Source: Desmospora activa DSM 45169
GTDB lineage: Bacteria; Bacillota; Bacilli; Thermoactinomycetales; DSM-45169
Assembly (NCBI RefSeq): GCF_003046315.1
Contig: NZ_PZZP01000001.1
Span: forward strand, 372,001-436,000
Length of the DNA stretch: 64,000 nucleotides
Direction of reading: 5' to 3'
The notes beneath the pieces are model-generated. The model was not told where the DNA came from. It was given only the letters and a program-made list of their open reading frames with translations, and ran no database searches. The stretch's first letter is position 1; each line of letters starts with the position of its first letter. Of the stretch, positions 53,898 through 63,139 are shown piece after piece. The position numbers and the translations under genes were made by a program.

Positions 53898-55244
53898 ATG
53901 AAAGATACATTCCAATCAAACTATGCATTGGCAAATGATTATTCAAGAGAACCTGTTCCGTTGTCAGAGAGAAAGGGTTGGCTTCCACTGGCACTTGTTT
54001 GGATTGCGATGGGAGTAGATCTTTCCGCAGTGGTGTTAGGCGCGGCCCTTATTTCCGGATTAACGCTGCAAAACACGATCATTGTCGTTTCTGTCGGGTC
54101 TTTTATCCTCGCTTTAATCGGATTAGTCTGTTCCTACGTGGGATCAAAAACGGGATTATCTACCGCGATGATCAACCGATTTACGTTTGGTGAGAAAGGC
54201 TCTTATCTCGTCATTATGGTAATTAGTGTCGCATACTTTGGTTGGTTTGGTGTGACGGCTGGTTTCTTTGGCGAATCGGCCCAATATACAATTTATAGTG
54301 TGACGGGTCTCGATATCAGTCCGAAGATTCTGGCCCTGATTGGCGGTCTACTGATGACGACAACAGCTGCAATCGGATATAAAGCGGTTGAAAAATTGAG
54401 TATGTTAGCTGTTCCACTCATGTTAGGAATGTTGTTATCGATGTTTCTTAAATTATTTGCCGATAGGGAAAATACAAGCGCTTTACTCAATACTCCTCCA
54501 GAAGGAGAACTTATCGGTTTTGGGACAGCAATCTCTCTTGTGGTAGGGGCTTTTATCGTTGCCTGTTCCCACTCACCTGATGTGGCCCGTTGGGCGAAGA
54601 GTCCAAAACATGCCATGCTCTCCGGCTTTTTTGGTTTTTTGATTGGAAATAGCCTAATGATGTTTGTAGCGGCGTTTCTCTCAAAGCTCACAGGAACTGA
54701 AGATGTGATTCAGATCATGTTGTCAATCGGTTGGGGAGCATTAGCAGTTACCATTCTAATTTTGTCTCAGTGGACTACCAATGATAACCATATGTATACA
54801 TTAGGTTTAAATCTTTCTGTCTTATTCAAGTGGGTACCAAAACCGATGCTGACCATTATTGCAGGCTTGTTGGGAACCGCATTTGCTGTGATGGGTGTGT
54901 ACGAAAACTTCATTGACTTTTTACTCCTACTTAGCCCATTTGCGGCACCGATTGCGGGTATATACTTAACCGAGTACTTCTTTCTAAACACCAATCGATT
55001 CAATATGGCGTTCTTGGCTAATCAGAACATCAAACCTTTCTATTGGCATGCCCTGCTCGTATGGGGGATCGCTACCACTATCGCTTTTGCGACTACACCA
55101 ACCATTGACGGAGGATGGGGGCTGTTAACGCTTAGTACAATCCCGAGTGTCGATGGTTTGCTGTCCGCCGCCGGTCTCCATTATATCGTGGGTAAATGGA
55201 TTGTTCCTCGTTTTGAATCAACACTAGCGAGCGAGACAGCTTAA
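53898..55244 (+). CDS. NCS1-family nucleobase permease
   Basis: A 448-residue, 12-helix cytosine/purine permease (CodB-like NCS1 family). LALVWIAMGVDLSAVVLGAAL near the start and ADRE..CSHSPDVARWAKSPKHA in the middle are family features. It imports cytosine, hydroxymethylpyrimidine, allantoin or a related compound; which is not clear, since only a GNAT gene shares its operon. AAGGAGGGG precedes the ATG; a terminator follows. Confidence 0.88.
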   Translation: MKDTFQSNYALANDYSREPVPLSERKGWLPLALVWIAMGVDLSAVVLGAALISGLTLQNTIIVVSVGSFILALIGLVCSYVGSKTGLSTAMINRFTFGEKGSYLVIMVISVAYFGWFGVTAGFFGESAQYTIYSVTGLDISPKILALIGGLLMTTTAAIGYKAVEKLSMLAVPLMLGMLLSMFLKLFADRENTSALLNTPPEGELIGFGTAISLVVGAFIVACSHSPDVARWAKSPKHAMLSGFFGFLIGNSLMMFVAAFLSKLTGTEDVIQIMLSIGWGALAVTILILSQWTTNDNHMYTLGLNLSVLFKWVPKPMLTIIAGLLGTAFAVMGVYENFIDFLLLLSPFAAPIAGIYLTEYFFLNTNRFNMAFLANQNIKPFYWHALLVWGIATTIAFATTPTIDGGWGLLTLSTIPSVDGLLSAAGLHYIVGKWIVPRFESTLASETA

Positions 55245-55257
55245 ACTTCCAAATATC

Positions 55258-55291
55258 AAAATCCCCCCTTTTACGAAGGGGGGATTATTGC
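55258..55291 (+). terminator. Terminator after the NCS1 permease gene
   Basis: AATCCCCCCTT / AAGGGGGGATT with a five-base loop, then TATTG. Confidence 0.88.
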
Positions 55292-55383
55292 ATGTAGGAT
55301 GATGGGATGGCGCTTCCTAGATATTTTTTATAGTATTTTTCTTTGCCTATGATATATTCAATCAACATTCCGAATATTAGCGA

Positions 55384-55412
55384 TTGACTAATAAACAGAA
55401 AAGGGCTACACT
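55384..55412 (+). promoter_or_regulatory. Promoter of the mannoside locus
   Basis: TTGACT (55384-55389), 17-base spacer, TACACT (55407-55412). It would start transcription about 40 bases ahead of the ROK gene. Confidence 0.7.
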
Positions 55413-55460
55413 TCATTCAAAGACCTTCTTAAACATTATTTAAAATGAGGGGGGATAGCC

Positions 55461-56657
55461 CTGATTCCTGGTGACCACCATCTTTTGAAAAAAGTGAATC
55501 GTACACGGGTATTGGATGTGATTCGGCGGTTTGGACCGATTGCCAAGATGGAAGTTGCAGCAAAGACGGGTCTTACATTTGCGGCAGTCGCCAATATTGT
55601 CAAGGATTTAGAAAGCGCAGGGATGATTGTAAGCAAAGGAGAGGGAGAATCGACGGGGGGGAGAAAGCCGGTTCTCTTTGAAATGAATGAAGAGGCTTGT
55701 TATGTGGTGGCGGTTGATTTTTCCGTTGAAGATATTCAGATGGCGATCATGGATTTGGCCACCCGGGAATGCGCCAAGATCCATACGTCTGCACCTGTTG
55801 ACGGGGAACCGGATTCTTATATCGAGATCATTGTCACAGGCGTACGTCAGATGATGGCGGAAGCCGGTATCGATGAGCAGAAAATTTTAGGAATGGGCGT
55901 TTCATCACCAGGCCCTGTGTTTCCCACTACCGGTCAGATCTTTTACCCTCCCAACCTGCCGCGGTGGAAAGAGGTGCCGCTGAAAGAACGTTTAGAGGCG
56001 GCTTTGGGGCTGCCCGTCAAGGTTGAGAAAGATGCCAATTTGGCGGCTATGGGAGAGAAGTGGTTTGGAGCAGGGCGAAAGGCGGAGAACCTTATCTATG
56101 TCCTTGTCGGAGAGGGGTTGGGGGCAGGGGTGATCATTGATGGATCTCTTTATCACGGGCAGGAATTTGGTGCCGGTGAAATTGGACATATCACGGTGGA
56201 TAGGAATGGCCCCAAGTGCAACTGCGGCAACGATGGCTGTCTAGAAGCGATGGCTTCCGGGATCGCCATGGTGAGAGAGGTACGCGCCAAACTGAGACAA
56301 GGGGAACAGTCTTCTTTTTTTCATCAGGGGGAGGTTACTTTTCCACATTTTATGGAAGCGCTTTCAAAAAGGGAGCCATTGGCTCGATCGGTAGCTGATG
56401 AAGCTTCCCGGGTTTTGGGAATCGGTGTAGCCGGTGTGATTAACGCTTTTCATCCGCAAAAATTGTTGATCGGCGGGAAAGTTCCTGAGGTTTACCCACA
56501 GATGGTCGAAATTGCGGCACAAATCGCCCAAAAACGGGTGGTATCCGTATTTCGTGATCGGCTCAATATCTGCACCGGTGAACTTAAAGGACGATCATCC
56601 CTTGTCGGTGCCGCCGCTTCGGTGATGGAAGGCATGTTTACGTTAAGGATACGTTGA
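55461..56657 (+). CDS. ROK-family repressor of the mannosidase locus
   Basis: A NagC/XylR-type regulator: N-terminal winged helix (VLDVIRRFGPIAKMEVAAKTGLTFAAVANIVKDLE) and a ROK sugar-kinase-like sensor with VEKDANLAAMGEKWFGAG and the zinc motif CNCGNDGC. The nearest usual start is TTG 55485, but it lacks a ribosome site and cuts off PGDHHLLKKVN, a stretch that ROK regulators normally have. A GAGGGGGG site at 55448-55454 points to CTG 55461 (or ATT 55464), used here, giving 398 residues. It heads the binding protein, permease and mannosidase genes; a manno-oligosaccharide is the likely inducer. Confidence 0.87.
   Translation: MIPGDHHLLKKVNRTRVLDVIRRFGPIAKMEVAAKTGLTFAAVANIVKDLESAGMIVSKGEGESTGGRKPVLFEMNEEACYVVAVDFSVEDIQMAIMDLATRECAKIHTSAPVDGEPDSYIEIIVTGVRQMMAEAGIDEQKILGMGVSSPGPVFPTTGQIFYPPNLPRWKEVPLKERLEAALGLPVKVEKDANLAAMGEKWFGAGRKAENLIYVLVGEGLGAGVIIDGSLYHGQEFGAGEIGHITVDRNGPKCNCGNDGCLEAMASGIAMVREVRAKLRQGEQSSFFHQGEVTFPHFMEALSKREPLARSVADEASRVLGIGVAGVINAFHPQKLLIGGKVPEVYPQMVEIAAQIAQKRVVSVFRDRLNICTGELKGRSSLVGAAASVMEGMFTLRIR
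56353..56366. promoter_or_regulatory. CcpA (cre) site inside the ROK gene
   Basis: TGGAAGCGCTTTCA matches the cre consensus and lies in coding sequence, 400 bases ahead of the binding-protein gene. Glucose control of the locus is implied. Confidence 0.55.
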
Positions 56658-56755
56658 TCTCTTTGGGTGAGGTTGTGAGTTAGTGGCTTATCAACCTGTG
56701 AGAATCGGGCGTGGGTGTTGGTGATTTCCATTGCTATCAAAAAGGAGTGAGTCTG

Positions 56756-58021
56756 TTGAACCGTGTTCAAATGATCTGTTCCCTGATGGCGGTGCTGGTG
56801 TTGGTGGGGACTGTGATGGCGGGGTGTGCAACGGGACAGGGGGATTCGGCCAATACGATCACATTGTGGCATGGGATGACGGATACGGGTAAAGAAACAT
56901 TTGAACAATTGGCGGCTCAATTTGAGGAGAAACATCCGGATTTCAAGGTGAATGTGGTATATATTGCACAACAGGGAGAAGGGCGAAACGAGAAGTTGCT
57001 GGCGGCGATTGCTGGCGGAAACCCACCTGATGTGGCCTTTTTTGATCGATTTGAAGTGGGTTCGTGGGCCAACCAGGGGTCGTTAACTGATTTGACGGCG
57101 ATGGTGGAAGAGTCCGACCTCGATCTGGAAGGTTACTATCCCTTTGCTGTGGAAGAGGCGTCATACAAAGGAAAACTGTACGCCTTGCCGATGGGGACCG
57201 ATGCCCGTATGCTTTTTTACAACAAGGATCACTTTCGAGAAGCGGGGATTGACAGTCCACCAAAAACGATCGCAGAACTGGAAGCAGCAGCGGAAAAACT
57301 GACGATTAAAAAAGGGAAACGGTTTGAACGTATCGGCTTTATCCCTTGGTTGGGACAAGGTTGGACCTATACGTGGGGGTGGAGCTTTGGCGGCGATTTT
57401 TATGATAAAGATAAAGAGAAAGTGACCATTGAGTCGGAAGTGGTGCAATCGCTGGAGTGGATGCGAGATTACGCCAAAAAATATAATATCGAAGATGTAA
57501 CCGCTTTCACCGATTCAACCGGTTCGGCAGCATCGGATCCTTTCCTCACAGGACAGATCAGCATGATTGTGGATGTGAATGCCAAGATATCCGTCATCAA
57601 CAAATATAAACCAGATCTCAATTACGATGTTGCTCCGATTCCAACACCTACCGGCAACGACTTTACCACCTGGTCCGGTGGTTGGAGTCTGATTATGCCG
57701 AAGGGAGCGAAAAATCAAGAGGCGGCATGGGAGTTTATGAAATTTGTCGCGGGAGAAGAAGGGCAAAAAAACTACAGCAAAAACACCTACAACCTATCGG
57801 CGATTGACTCGATCAATCAGGAGTTGTATGAGGAAGATCCCATCATGAAACAATTTGTTGATCTTCTGCCCTCCTCCAACCATCGCCCGGTAATTTCGGA
57901 AGGAACACTGTTGTGGAATGAGTTGAACAAAGCGCGCGATTTAGCGGTGAGAGGAAAAGGAGATCCCCGACAATTAATGCAAAAGGTATCCAATAAGGTA
58001 AATAAGGAGTTGGAGCAGTAG
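56756..58021 (+). CDS. Sugar ABC importer lipoprotein (CUT1), mannoside locus
   Basis: A 421-residue solute-binding lipoprotein. TTG start at 56756 after AAAGGAG; hydrophobic run ending in GTVMAGC for lipid attachment; mature part begins with TITLWHGMTDTGKETFEQLAAQF, UgpB-like. Residues WSGGWSLIMPKGAKNQEAAWEFMKFV are typical of the C-lobe. It is 98 bases after the ROK gene and ahead of two permeases; alpha-mannosides are the likely cargo, by context. Confidence 0.92.
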   Translation: MNRVQMICSLMAVLVLVGTVMAGCATGQGDSANTITLWHGMTDTGKETFEQLAAQFEEKHPDFKVNVVYIAQQGEGRNEKLLAAIAGGNPPDVAFFDRFEVGSWANQGSLTDLTAMVEESDLDLEGYYPFAVEEASYKGKLYALPMGTDARMLFYNKDHFREAGIDSPPKTIAELEAAAEKLTIKKGKRFERIGFIPWLGQGWTYTWGWSFGGDFYDKDKEKVTIESEVVQSLEWMRDYAKKYNIEDVTAFTDSTGSAASDPFLTGQISMIVDVNAKISVINKYKPDLNYDVAPIPTPTGNDFTTWSGGWSLIMPKGAKNQEAAWEFMKFVAGEEGQKNYSKNTYNLSAIDSINQELYEEDPIMKQFVDLLPSSNHRPVISEGTLLWNELNKARDLAVRGKGDPRQLMQKVSNKVNKELEQ

Positions 58022-58035
58022 AGGAGGGTACACCG

Positions 58036-58974
58036 ATGAAATCGGAAAAAGTGATAACAAAACCGGTCGATTCCCGTGTTTCAATCAAAAAAACAAAATG
58101 GCGAACCTCTCATGTTTACGGTTGGTTGTTTGCGTCTCCCTGGGTGATCGGAATGTTGCTGTTTTTCGCTTTTCCGTTACTCTCCTCAATCTACTTCAGC
58201 TTCACCTCATACAGCATCATCAACCCCGGAGAGTTTGTCGGACTACAAAACTATCGTGACTTAATGAATGATAGCCTGTTTTGGACCGCCATTTACAATA
58301 CGGTGTACTTTACCGTTTTTTTTGTCCCGCTCAGTATTTTTTGCGGTGTTTCGTTAGCGTTGTTTCTCAACATGAAAGTGAAAGGAATGGCGATCTACCG
58401 TACCATCTTCTTTCTACCGACTCTCGTCCCCCATGTGGCGATGGCGGTGCTCTGGGTGTGGCTCCTTAACCCACAGTTCGGCTTGGTCAACGGCATGCTG
58501 GCAGCTGTCGGTATGGACGGTCCGGCGTGGTTAGGCAGTGAAACATGGTCAAAACCCTCCTTGATCTTGATGTCCCTGTGGGGAATCGGGCAAGCGGTCG
58601 TCATTTATCTCGCAGGATTGCATGACATCTCCCAGGATTACTATGATGCCGCTGAGGTGGATGGGGCCAACAGCGTGCAAAAGATTGGCCATATCACGTT
58701 GCCGTTGTTGACACCGGTTATTTTCTTTAACCTGGTGATGGGTGTGATTGGAGCATTTCAGCAGTTTACCCTTCCCTACACAATGACCAAAGGGCAGGGG
58801 ACACCGGGTAATTCGCTTGTTTTCTATGTGATGCACATTTATGACAACGGTTTCAAATTTTTTAAGATGGGTTATGCATCCGCTATGGCTTGGATTCTGT
58901 TTGTGGTAATTATGGCTTTGACAACGCTGATCTTTGTCACATCAAAACGTTGGGTTCATTACCAGGGAAACTGA
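58036..58974 (+). CDS. Sugar ABC permease, mannoside locus, first
   Basis: A 312-residue UgpA-type permease with six helices after a basic cytosolic tail; EAA-type loop DAAEVDGANSVQKIGHITLPLL. GAGGAGGG precedes the ATG, 14 bases after the binding-protein stop. Confidence 0.95.
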   Translation: MKSEKVITKPVDSRVSIKKTKWRTSHVYGWLFASPWVIGMLLFFAFPLLSSIYFSFTSYSIINPGEFVGLQNYRDLMNDSLFWTAIYNTVYFTVFFVPLSIFCGVSLALFLNMKVKGMAIYRTIFFLPTLVPHVAMAVLWVWLLNPQFGLVNGMLAAVGMDGPAWLGSETWSKPSLILMSLWGIGQAVVIYLAGLHDISQDYYDAAEVDGANSVQKIGHITLPLLTPVIFFNLVMGVIGAFQQFTLPYTMTKGQGTPGNSLVFYVMHIYDNGFKFFKMGYASAMAWILFVVIMALTTLIFVTSKRWVHYQGN

Positions 58975-58986
58975 GGAGGGAAAGTG

Positions 58987-59814
58987 ATGAAGCCGAAGCT
59001 GACTCGTTCCATTGTGGCGCATACGGTATTGATCGTCGCCTCCATTCTGTTCCTCCTCCCTTTTCTGTGGTTGGTATCGACTTCACTTAAACCGACGACC
59101 CAGATTTTTACTTGGCCACCGCAATGGATTCCCAATCCGATCCATTGGCGCAACTATCTTGATGCGATGGAGTATATCCCGTTTTTTACCTACTTAAAAA
59201 ACACTGTTGTGATCACGGTTTTAGGCACGCTAGGGGTTGTTCTCTCCTGTCCGCTGGTCGCTTACAGCTTTGCTAAATTGAAATGGAGGGGGCGGGATAC
59301 GCTCTTTTTTATCACGATTGCGGTGATGATGATCCCCGGTCAGGTGACGATGATTCCGTTGTTTATCTTGTTTGAAAAAATGGGGTGGGTTGGTACCAAT
59401 TTGCCCTTGATTGTGCCCGCCTTCTTTGGAGTTCCCTTTTTTATCTTTTTGCTGCGTCAGTTTTTTCTGGGATTGCCGAACGAATTGATTGATTCCGCTC
59501 GTATGGATGGTGCGGGGGAGTTTCGCATCTATTGGCAGATTATGTTGCCCTTAGCCAAACCGGCGGTATTGGCTGTGGGGCTGTTCCAATTTATGGCTGG
59601 ATGGACGGATTTTATCGGGCCACTGCTCTATTTGACCGAGCCGGATTCCTATACGATGTCCCTCGGCTTACAGCAATTTCAGAGTGAGAAGGGGTCGGAA
59701 TGGGGGTTGATGATGGCGGTGGCGACGATGATGACGATGCCGATCATTGTGTTGTTCTTTCTGTTGCAAAAAACGTTTATCCAAGGGATCACGTTTACCG
59801 GGATCAAGGGTTGA
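58987..59814 (+). CDS. Sugar ABC permease, mannoside locus, second
   Basis: A 275-residue UgpE-type permease, six helices, EAA-type loop DSARMDGAGEFRIYWQIMLPLA, tail TFIQGITFTGIKG. GAGGAGGG selects ATG 58987 over the GTG just before it. As in the first glycan locus no ATPase gene is present. Confidence 0.95.
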   Translation: MKPKLTRSIVAHTVLIVASILFLLPFLWLVSTSLKPTTQIFTWPPQWIPNPIHWRNYLDAMEYIPFFTYLKNTVVITVLGTLGVVLSCPLVAYSFAKLKWRGRDTLFFITIAVMMIPGQVTMIPLFILFEKMGWVGTNLPLIVPAFFGVPFFIFLLRQFFLGLPNELIDSARMDGAGEFRIYWQIMLPLAKPAVLAVGLFQFMAGWTDFIGPLLYLTEPDSYTMSLGLQQFQSEKGSEWGLMMAVATMMTMPIIVLFFLLQKTFIQGITFTGIKG

Positions 59815-59853
59815 ACGGGATAAAAGCCAGTGTGAAAAGGAGAGGATGGAGCG

Positions 59854-62800
59854 ATGTTTTTCACAGAGAGAAAATTGCGAGCCCGCATTGATGAATTGTC
59901 CCCTTATCGTTACCGCGATGGAATTCCCATTTCCTCCTTTAAAAGTCGGATGGATGTAGATGGAAAAGTGGGGGCTTTTCCGCCGGAAGATGGAGAGTGG
60001 TCCACTCTTCAACGGGGTGAGCGATGGCAGGGCAGGGATCTCTATCTGTGGATACAGGCGGATGTCTCTGTACCGGTGGAATGGAAAGAGAAGACCGTGG
60101 TGGGCTTATTTGACTTTGGTAAAACTGGAGGAGGACATAATTCGGGGTTTGAATCGCTGCTCTTTCTCAACGGTAACCCTTTTCAGGGGGTGGATTCCAA
60201 CCATCAGGAGGTGTTTATACCTTCCGAAGCCTCCGGTTCCACTTTATCGTTGGCGTTTCGGCTGTGGTCGGGCCTGGAAGGAGGAGGGGTACAGCGGGAG
60301 CAGGAGCATCAGATAAAGCGGGCTGAGCTGGCTTGGTTGGACGAGCGGGTGGACCGCTTTTATTACGATGCTCTCGTCGCGCTGGAAACGGTGGAAGTAT
60401 TGCCGCAACATGCCGCTGAACGGGCGCAACTGTTGTCCGCCTTGGATCGGACATTTGCATGGATCGATTGGTCCCAACCAAGGAGCGAATCCTTTTATCG
60501 ATCCATATATGCAGCAGGTGAGGGGTTGGAACAGGAGCTACAAACACTGGAAAAACAGCATGGGGTGACGATTCGTTGTATTGGACACACTCATATCGAT
60601 GTCGCATGGCTATGGCGGTTAAAACATACGCGGGAGAAAGCGGCCCGTTCTTTCTCAACGGTGTTGCGGCTGATGGAACGGTATCCCGAATATTTCTTTT
60701 TACAGACCCAGCCACAACTGTACGATTATCTCAAAAAGGACTACCCCACCATTTATGAGCAGATCAAAGAGCGGGTAAAAGAAGGAAAATGGGAAGTGGA
60801 AGGGGGTATGTGGCTGGAGGCGGATTGTAATATTCCTTCGGGGGAATCGCTGGTGCGGCAGTTGCTCCTCGGCACCCGTTTTATCCGGGAAGAATTCGGG
60901 AAGGAATGCCGCTATCTATGGCTGCCTGATGTATTCGGCTACAGCTGGGCCTTGCCTCAGATTTTAAAGAAATCGGGTATTGATACCTTTATGACGACCA
61001 AAATCAGCTGGAACCAGTTTAACCGGATGCCACACGATACGTTTTGGTGGAAGGGTATGGATGGTACTGAGATCTTGACGCACTTTATTACGACGACGGA
61101 ACGTACCGATGGTAGTTCCTGGTTTTATACCTACAACGGTGTGATTACGCCAGCGTCGATAACCGCCTCCTGGGAAGCGTATCGGGATAAAGAGATCAAC
61201 CAAGAATTGCTGCTCTCTTATGGATACGGCGATGGTGGCGGCGGGGTAAATCGGGAGATGCTGGAGAAACGGCGGCGGGTGGATCGTATGCCGGGTTTGC
61301 CCCAGGTGACGACAGGGACCGCAGGGGAGTTTTTTGCACGATTGCATGATCGGATCAATGCCACTGACCGCTATGTTCATACCTGGGACGGGGAACTTTA
61401 TCTGGAATACCATCGTGGCACATATACCAGTCAAGCTTACAATAAAAAGATGAATCGGCGGATGGAACTCCTGTATCGGGAAGCGGAATGGCTCAATGCT
61501 ATTGCTGGATTATCCCACCTGGGTAGGATCCGCCAGGGGCAGGATTCCTTGACAGAAGGGTGGAAAATCATTCTCCGCAACCAGTTTCACGATATTATCC
61601 CTGGGTCATCGATCCCGGAAGTGTATCAGGATTCACGGGAGGAATATTCGGAGGCTGAGGCGATTGGTCACGGTGTCTGGAATGAGGCAGCAAGCTCGTT
61701 GCTAGAGAAAGGGGCTGATCATTATACCGTCTTCCATTCCGCTCCTTGGACTGGGGCCGGTTATGTCTGGGTGGAGGGAGAGGAGGATACCGTCAATTTT
61801 ACGGATTCAGACGGTTCCCTGTTAACCGCACAACGCTCGGATGGCGGTTGGTTGGTGGAAGTGACAGACTTGCCGTCTATGGGCTTTAAATCGATGCAAA
61901 AGCAGGCGACAGCTGAAAATACCGTTCAAATCAGTCCCTTTACGGTAAAAGAAAACAGCGTTCTCACCCCACTGTATGAATTGGAATGGGATGAACGGGG
62001 GCAGTGGATCCGACTCTATGACCGGGAACAACGCCGGGAAGTATTGGCGGAGGGAGAGCGGGGCAATGTTTTGCAAATATTTGAAGATAAGCCGCTCCAT
62101 TATGATGCATGGGATATCGATCTATTTTACCAACAGAAGATGAAGGAAGTGGTTGAGCTACAATCCATTGAAACAGTAGAAACTGGGCCGCTGCGGGTGG
62201 TGATCCGTTTCCGCTGGAAATATGAGGATTCCAGCATCAGCCAGGATGTTATCCTATATGCGAACAGCCGCCGGATTGATTGTCAAACCGATGTCGATTG
62301 GCAACAGCGGCGGCAGCTTCTGAAAGTGGCTTTTCCCGTCGGAATTCGGGCGACAGAGGCAACGTACGATGTCCAGTTTGGCAATGTGAAACGGCCAACG
62401 CACTGGAATACAAGTTGGGACTATGCCCGTTTTGAAACGGTGGGACACCAGTGGGCCGATCTATCGGAGCGGGGATATGGAGTCAGCCTGCTGAACGATT
62501 GCAAATACGGCTACGATATCAAGGGGCATGTGATGCGCTTGACATTGTTAAAGTCGGCTACTTTTCCCGATCCGGAGGCGGACCGGGGAGTGCATTCATT
62601 TACGTATGCCCTTTATCCTCATGCAGGAGATTGGTTTGAGGGTGGGACGGTACAGGCAGCCTGGGCACTAAACAGCCCACCGACGGTACGTAAGGGGAGG
62701 GTGGAAGGTGGCGAACGCTCCCTTTTCCGCATCTCTTCTCCCCAACTGATGGTGGATGCCGTTAAAACGGCGGAAGACTCCAATCAACTGATTTTACGGG

Positions 62801-62982
62801 TGCATGAGTATGGTGGTTCCCATGACGAAGTTACTATTACCAGCGATTACCGCCTTGTCTCCTGGCAGGAATGCGATCTAATGGAACGACCAATCGGTGA
62901 GCGACAACAGGGGACAGCCATTGACTTCTCCGTTAAACCGTATGAGATCAAGACGTTTTTAATTGAGCTAAAGCGGGATTAA
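59854..62982 (+). CDS. GH38 alpha-mannosidase
   Basis: A 1042-residue cytosolic alpha-mannosidase of family GH38, which releases alpha-linked mannose by a retaining, zinc-dependent mechanism. Zinc ligands are H247 and D249 in GHTHIDVAW; the nucleophile is D359 in WLPDVFGYS, also a ligand; a further histidine is in FHDIIPGSSI. EGGMWLEADCNIPSGES is a GH38 mark. The long C-terminal beta domains are intact. No signal peptide, so it acts on imported oligomannosides, such as N-glycan fragments. GGATGGAGCG precedes the ATG. Confidence 0.95.
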   Translation: MFFTERKLRARIDELSPYRYRDGIPISSFKSRMDVDGKVGAFPPEDGEWSTLQRGERWQGRDLYLWIQADVSVPVEWKEKTVVGLFDFGKTGGGHNSGFESLLFLNGNPFQGVDSNHQEVFIPSEASGSTLSLAFRLWSGLEGGGVQREQEHQIKRAELAWLDERVDRFYYDALVALETVEVLPQHAAERAQLLSALDRTFAWIDWSQPRSESFYRSIYAAGEGLEQELQTLEKQHGVTIRCIGHTHIDVAWLWRLKHTREKAARSFSTVLRLMERYPEYFFLQTQPQLYDYLKKDYPTIYEQIKERVKEGKWEVEGGMWLEADCNIPSGESLVRQLLLGTRFIREEFGKECRYLWLPDVFGYSWALPQILKKSGIDTFMTTKISWNQFNRMPHDTFWWKGMDGTEILTHFITTTERTDGSSWFYTYNGVITPASITASWEAYRDKEINQELLLSYGYGDGGGGVNREMLEKRRRVDRMPGLPQVTTGTAGEFFARLHDRINATDRYVHTWDGELYLEYHRGTYTSQAYNKKMNRRMELLYREAEWLNAIAGLSHLGRIRQGQDSLTEGWKIILRNQFHDIIPGSSIPEVYQDSREEYSEAEAIGHGVWNEAASSLLEKGADHYTVFHSAPWTGAGYVWVEGEEDTVNFTDSDGSLLTAQRSDGGWLVEVTDLPSMGFKSMQKQATAENTVQISPFTVKENSVLTPLYELEWDERGQWIRLYDREQRREVLAEGERGNVLQIFEDKPLHYDAWDIDLFYQQKMKEVVELQSIETVETGPLRVVIRFRWKYEDSSISQDVILYANSRRIDCQTDVDWQQRRQLLKVAFPVGIRATEATYDVQFGNVKRPTHWNTSWDYARFETVGHQWADLSERGYGVSLLNDCKYGYDIKGHVMRLTLLKSATFPDPEADRGVHSFTYALYPHAGDWFEGGTVQAAWALNSPPTVRKGRVEGGERSLFRISSPQLMVDAVKTAEDSNQLILRVHEYGGSHDEVTITSDYRLVSWQECDLMERPIGERQQGTAIDFSVKPYEIKTFLIELKRD

Positions 62983-63005
62983 GCAGGGAAAACAGGGGAA
63001 ACGAG

Positions 63006-63040
63006 AAGCGAACCTCGTCGAGGAGGTTCGCTTTATTTTT
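63006..63040 (+). terminator. Terminator of the mannoside locus
   Basis: AGCGAACCTC / GAGGTTCGCT stem (63007-63016 with 63023-63032), then TTATTTTTTT. Confidence 0.92.
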
Positions 63041-63139
63041 TTCTATCTGGGAAACTGTAAGATAATATCCTGCGGGGGCATCTATATAAGTGGAAGGCTA
63101 GTCAGATGACAGGTGATAGGAAAGGAGACGAGAAACGTG

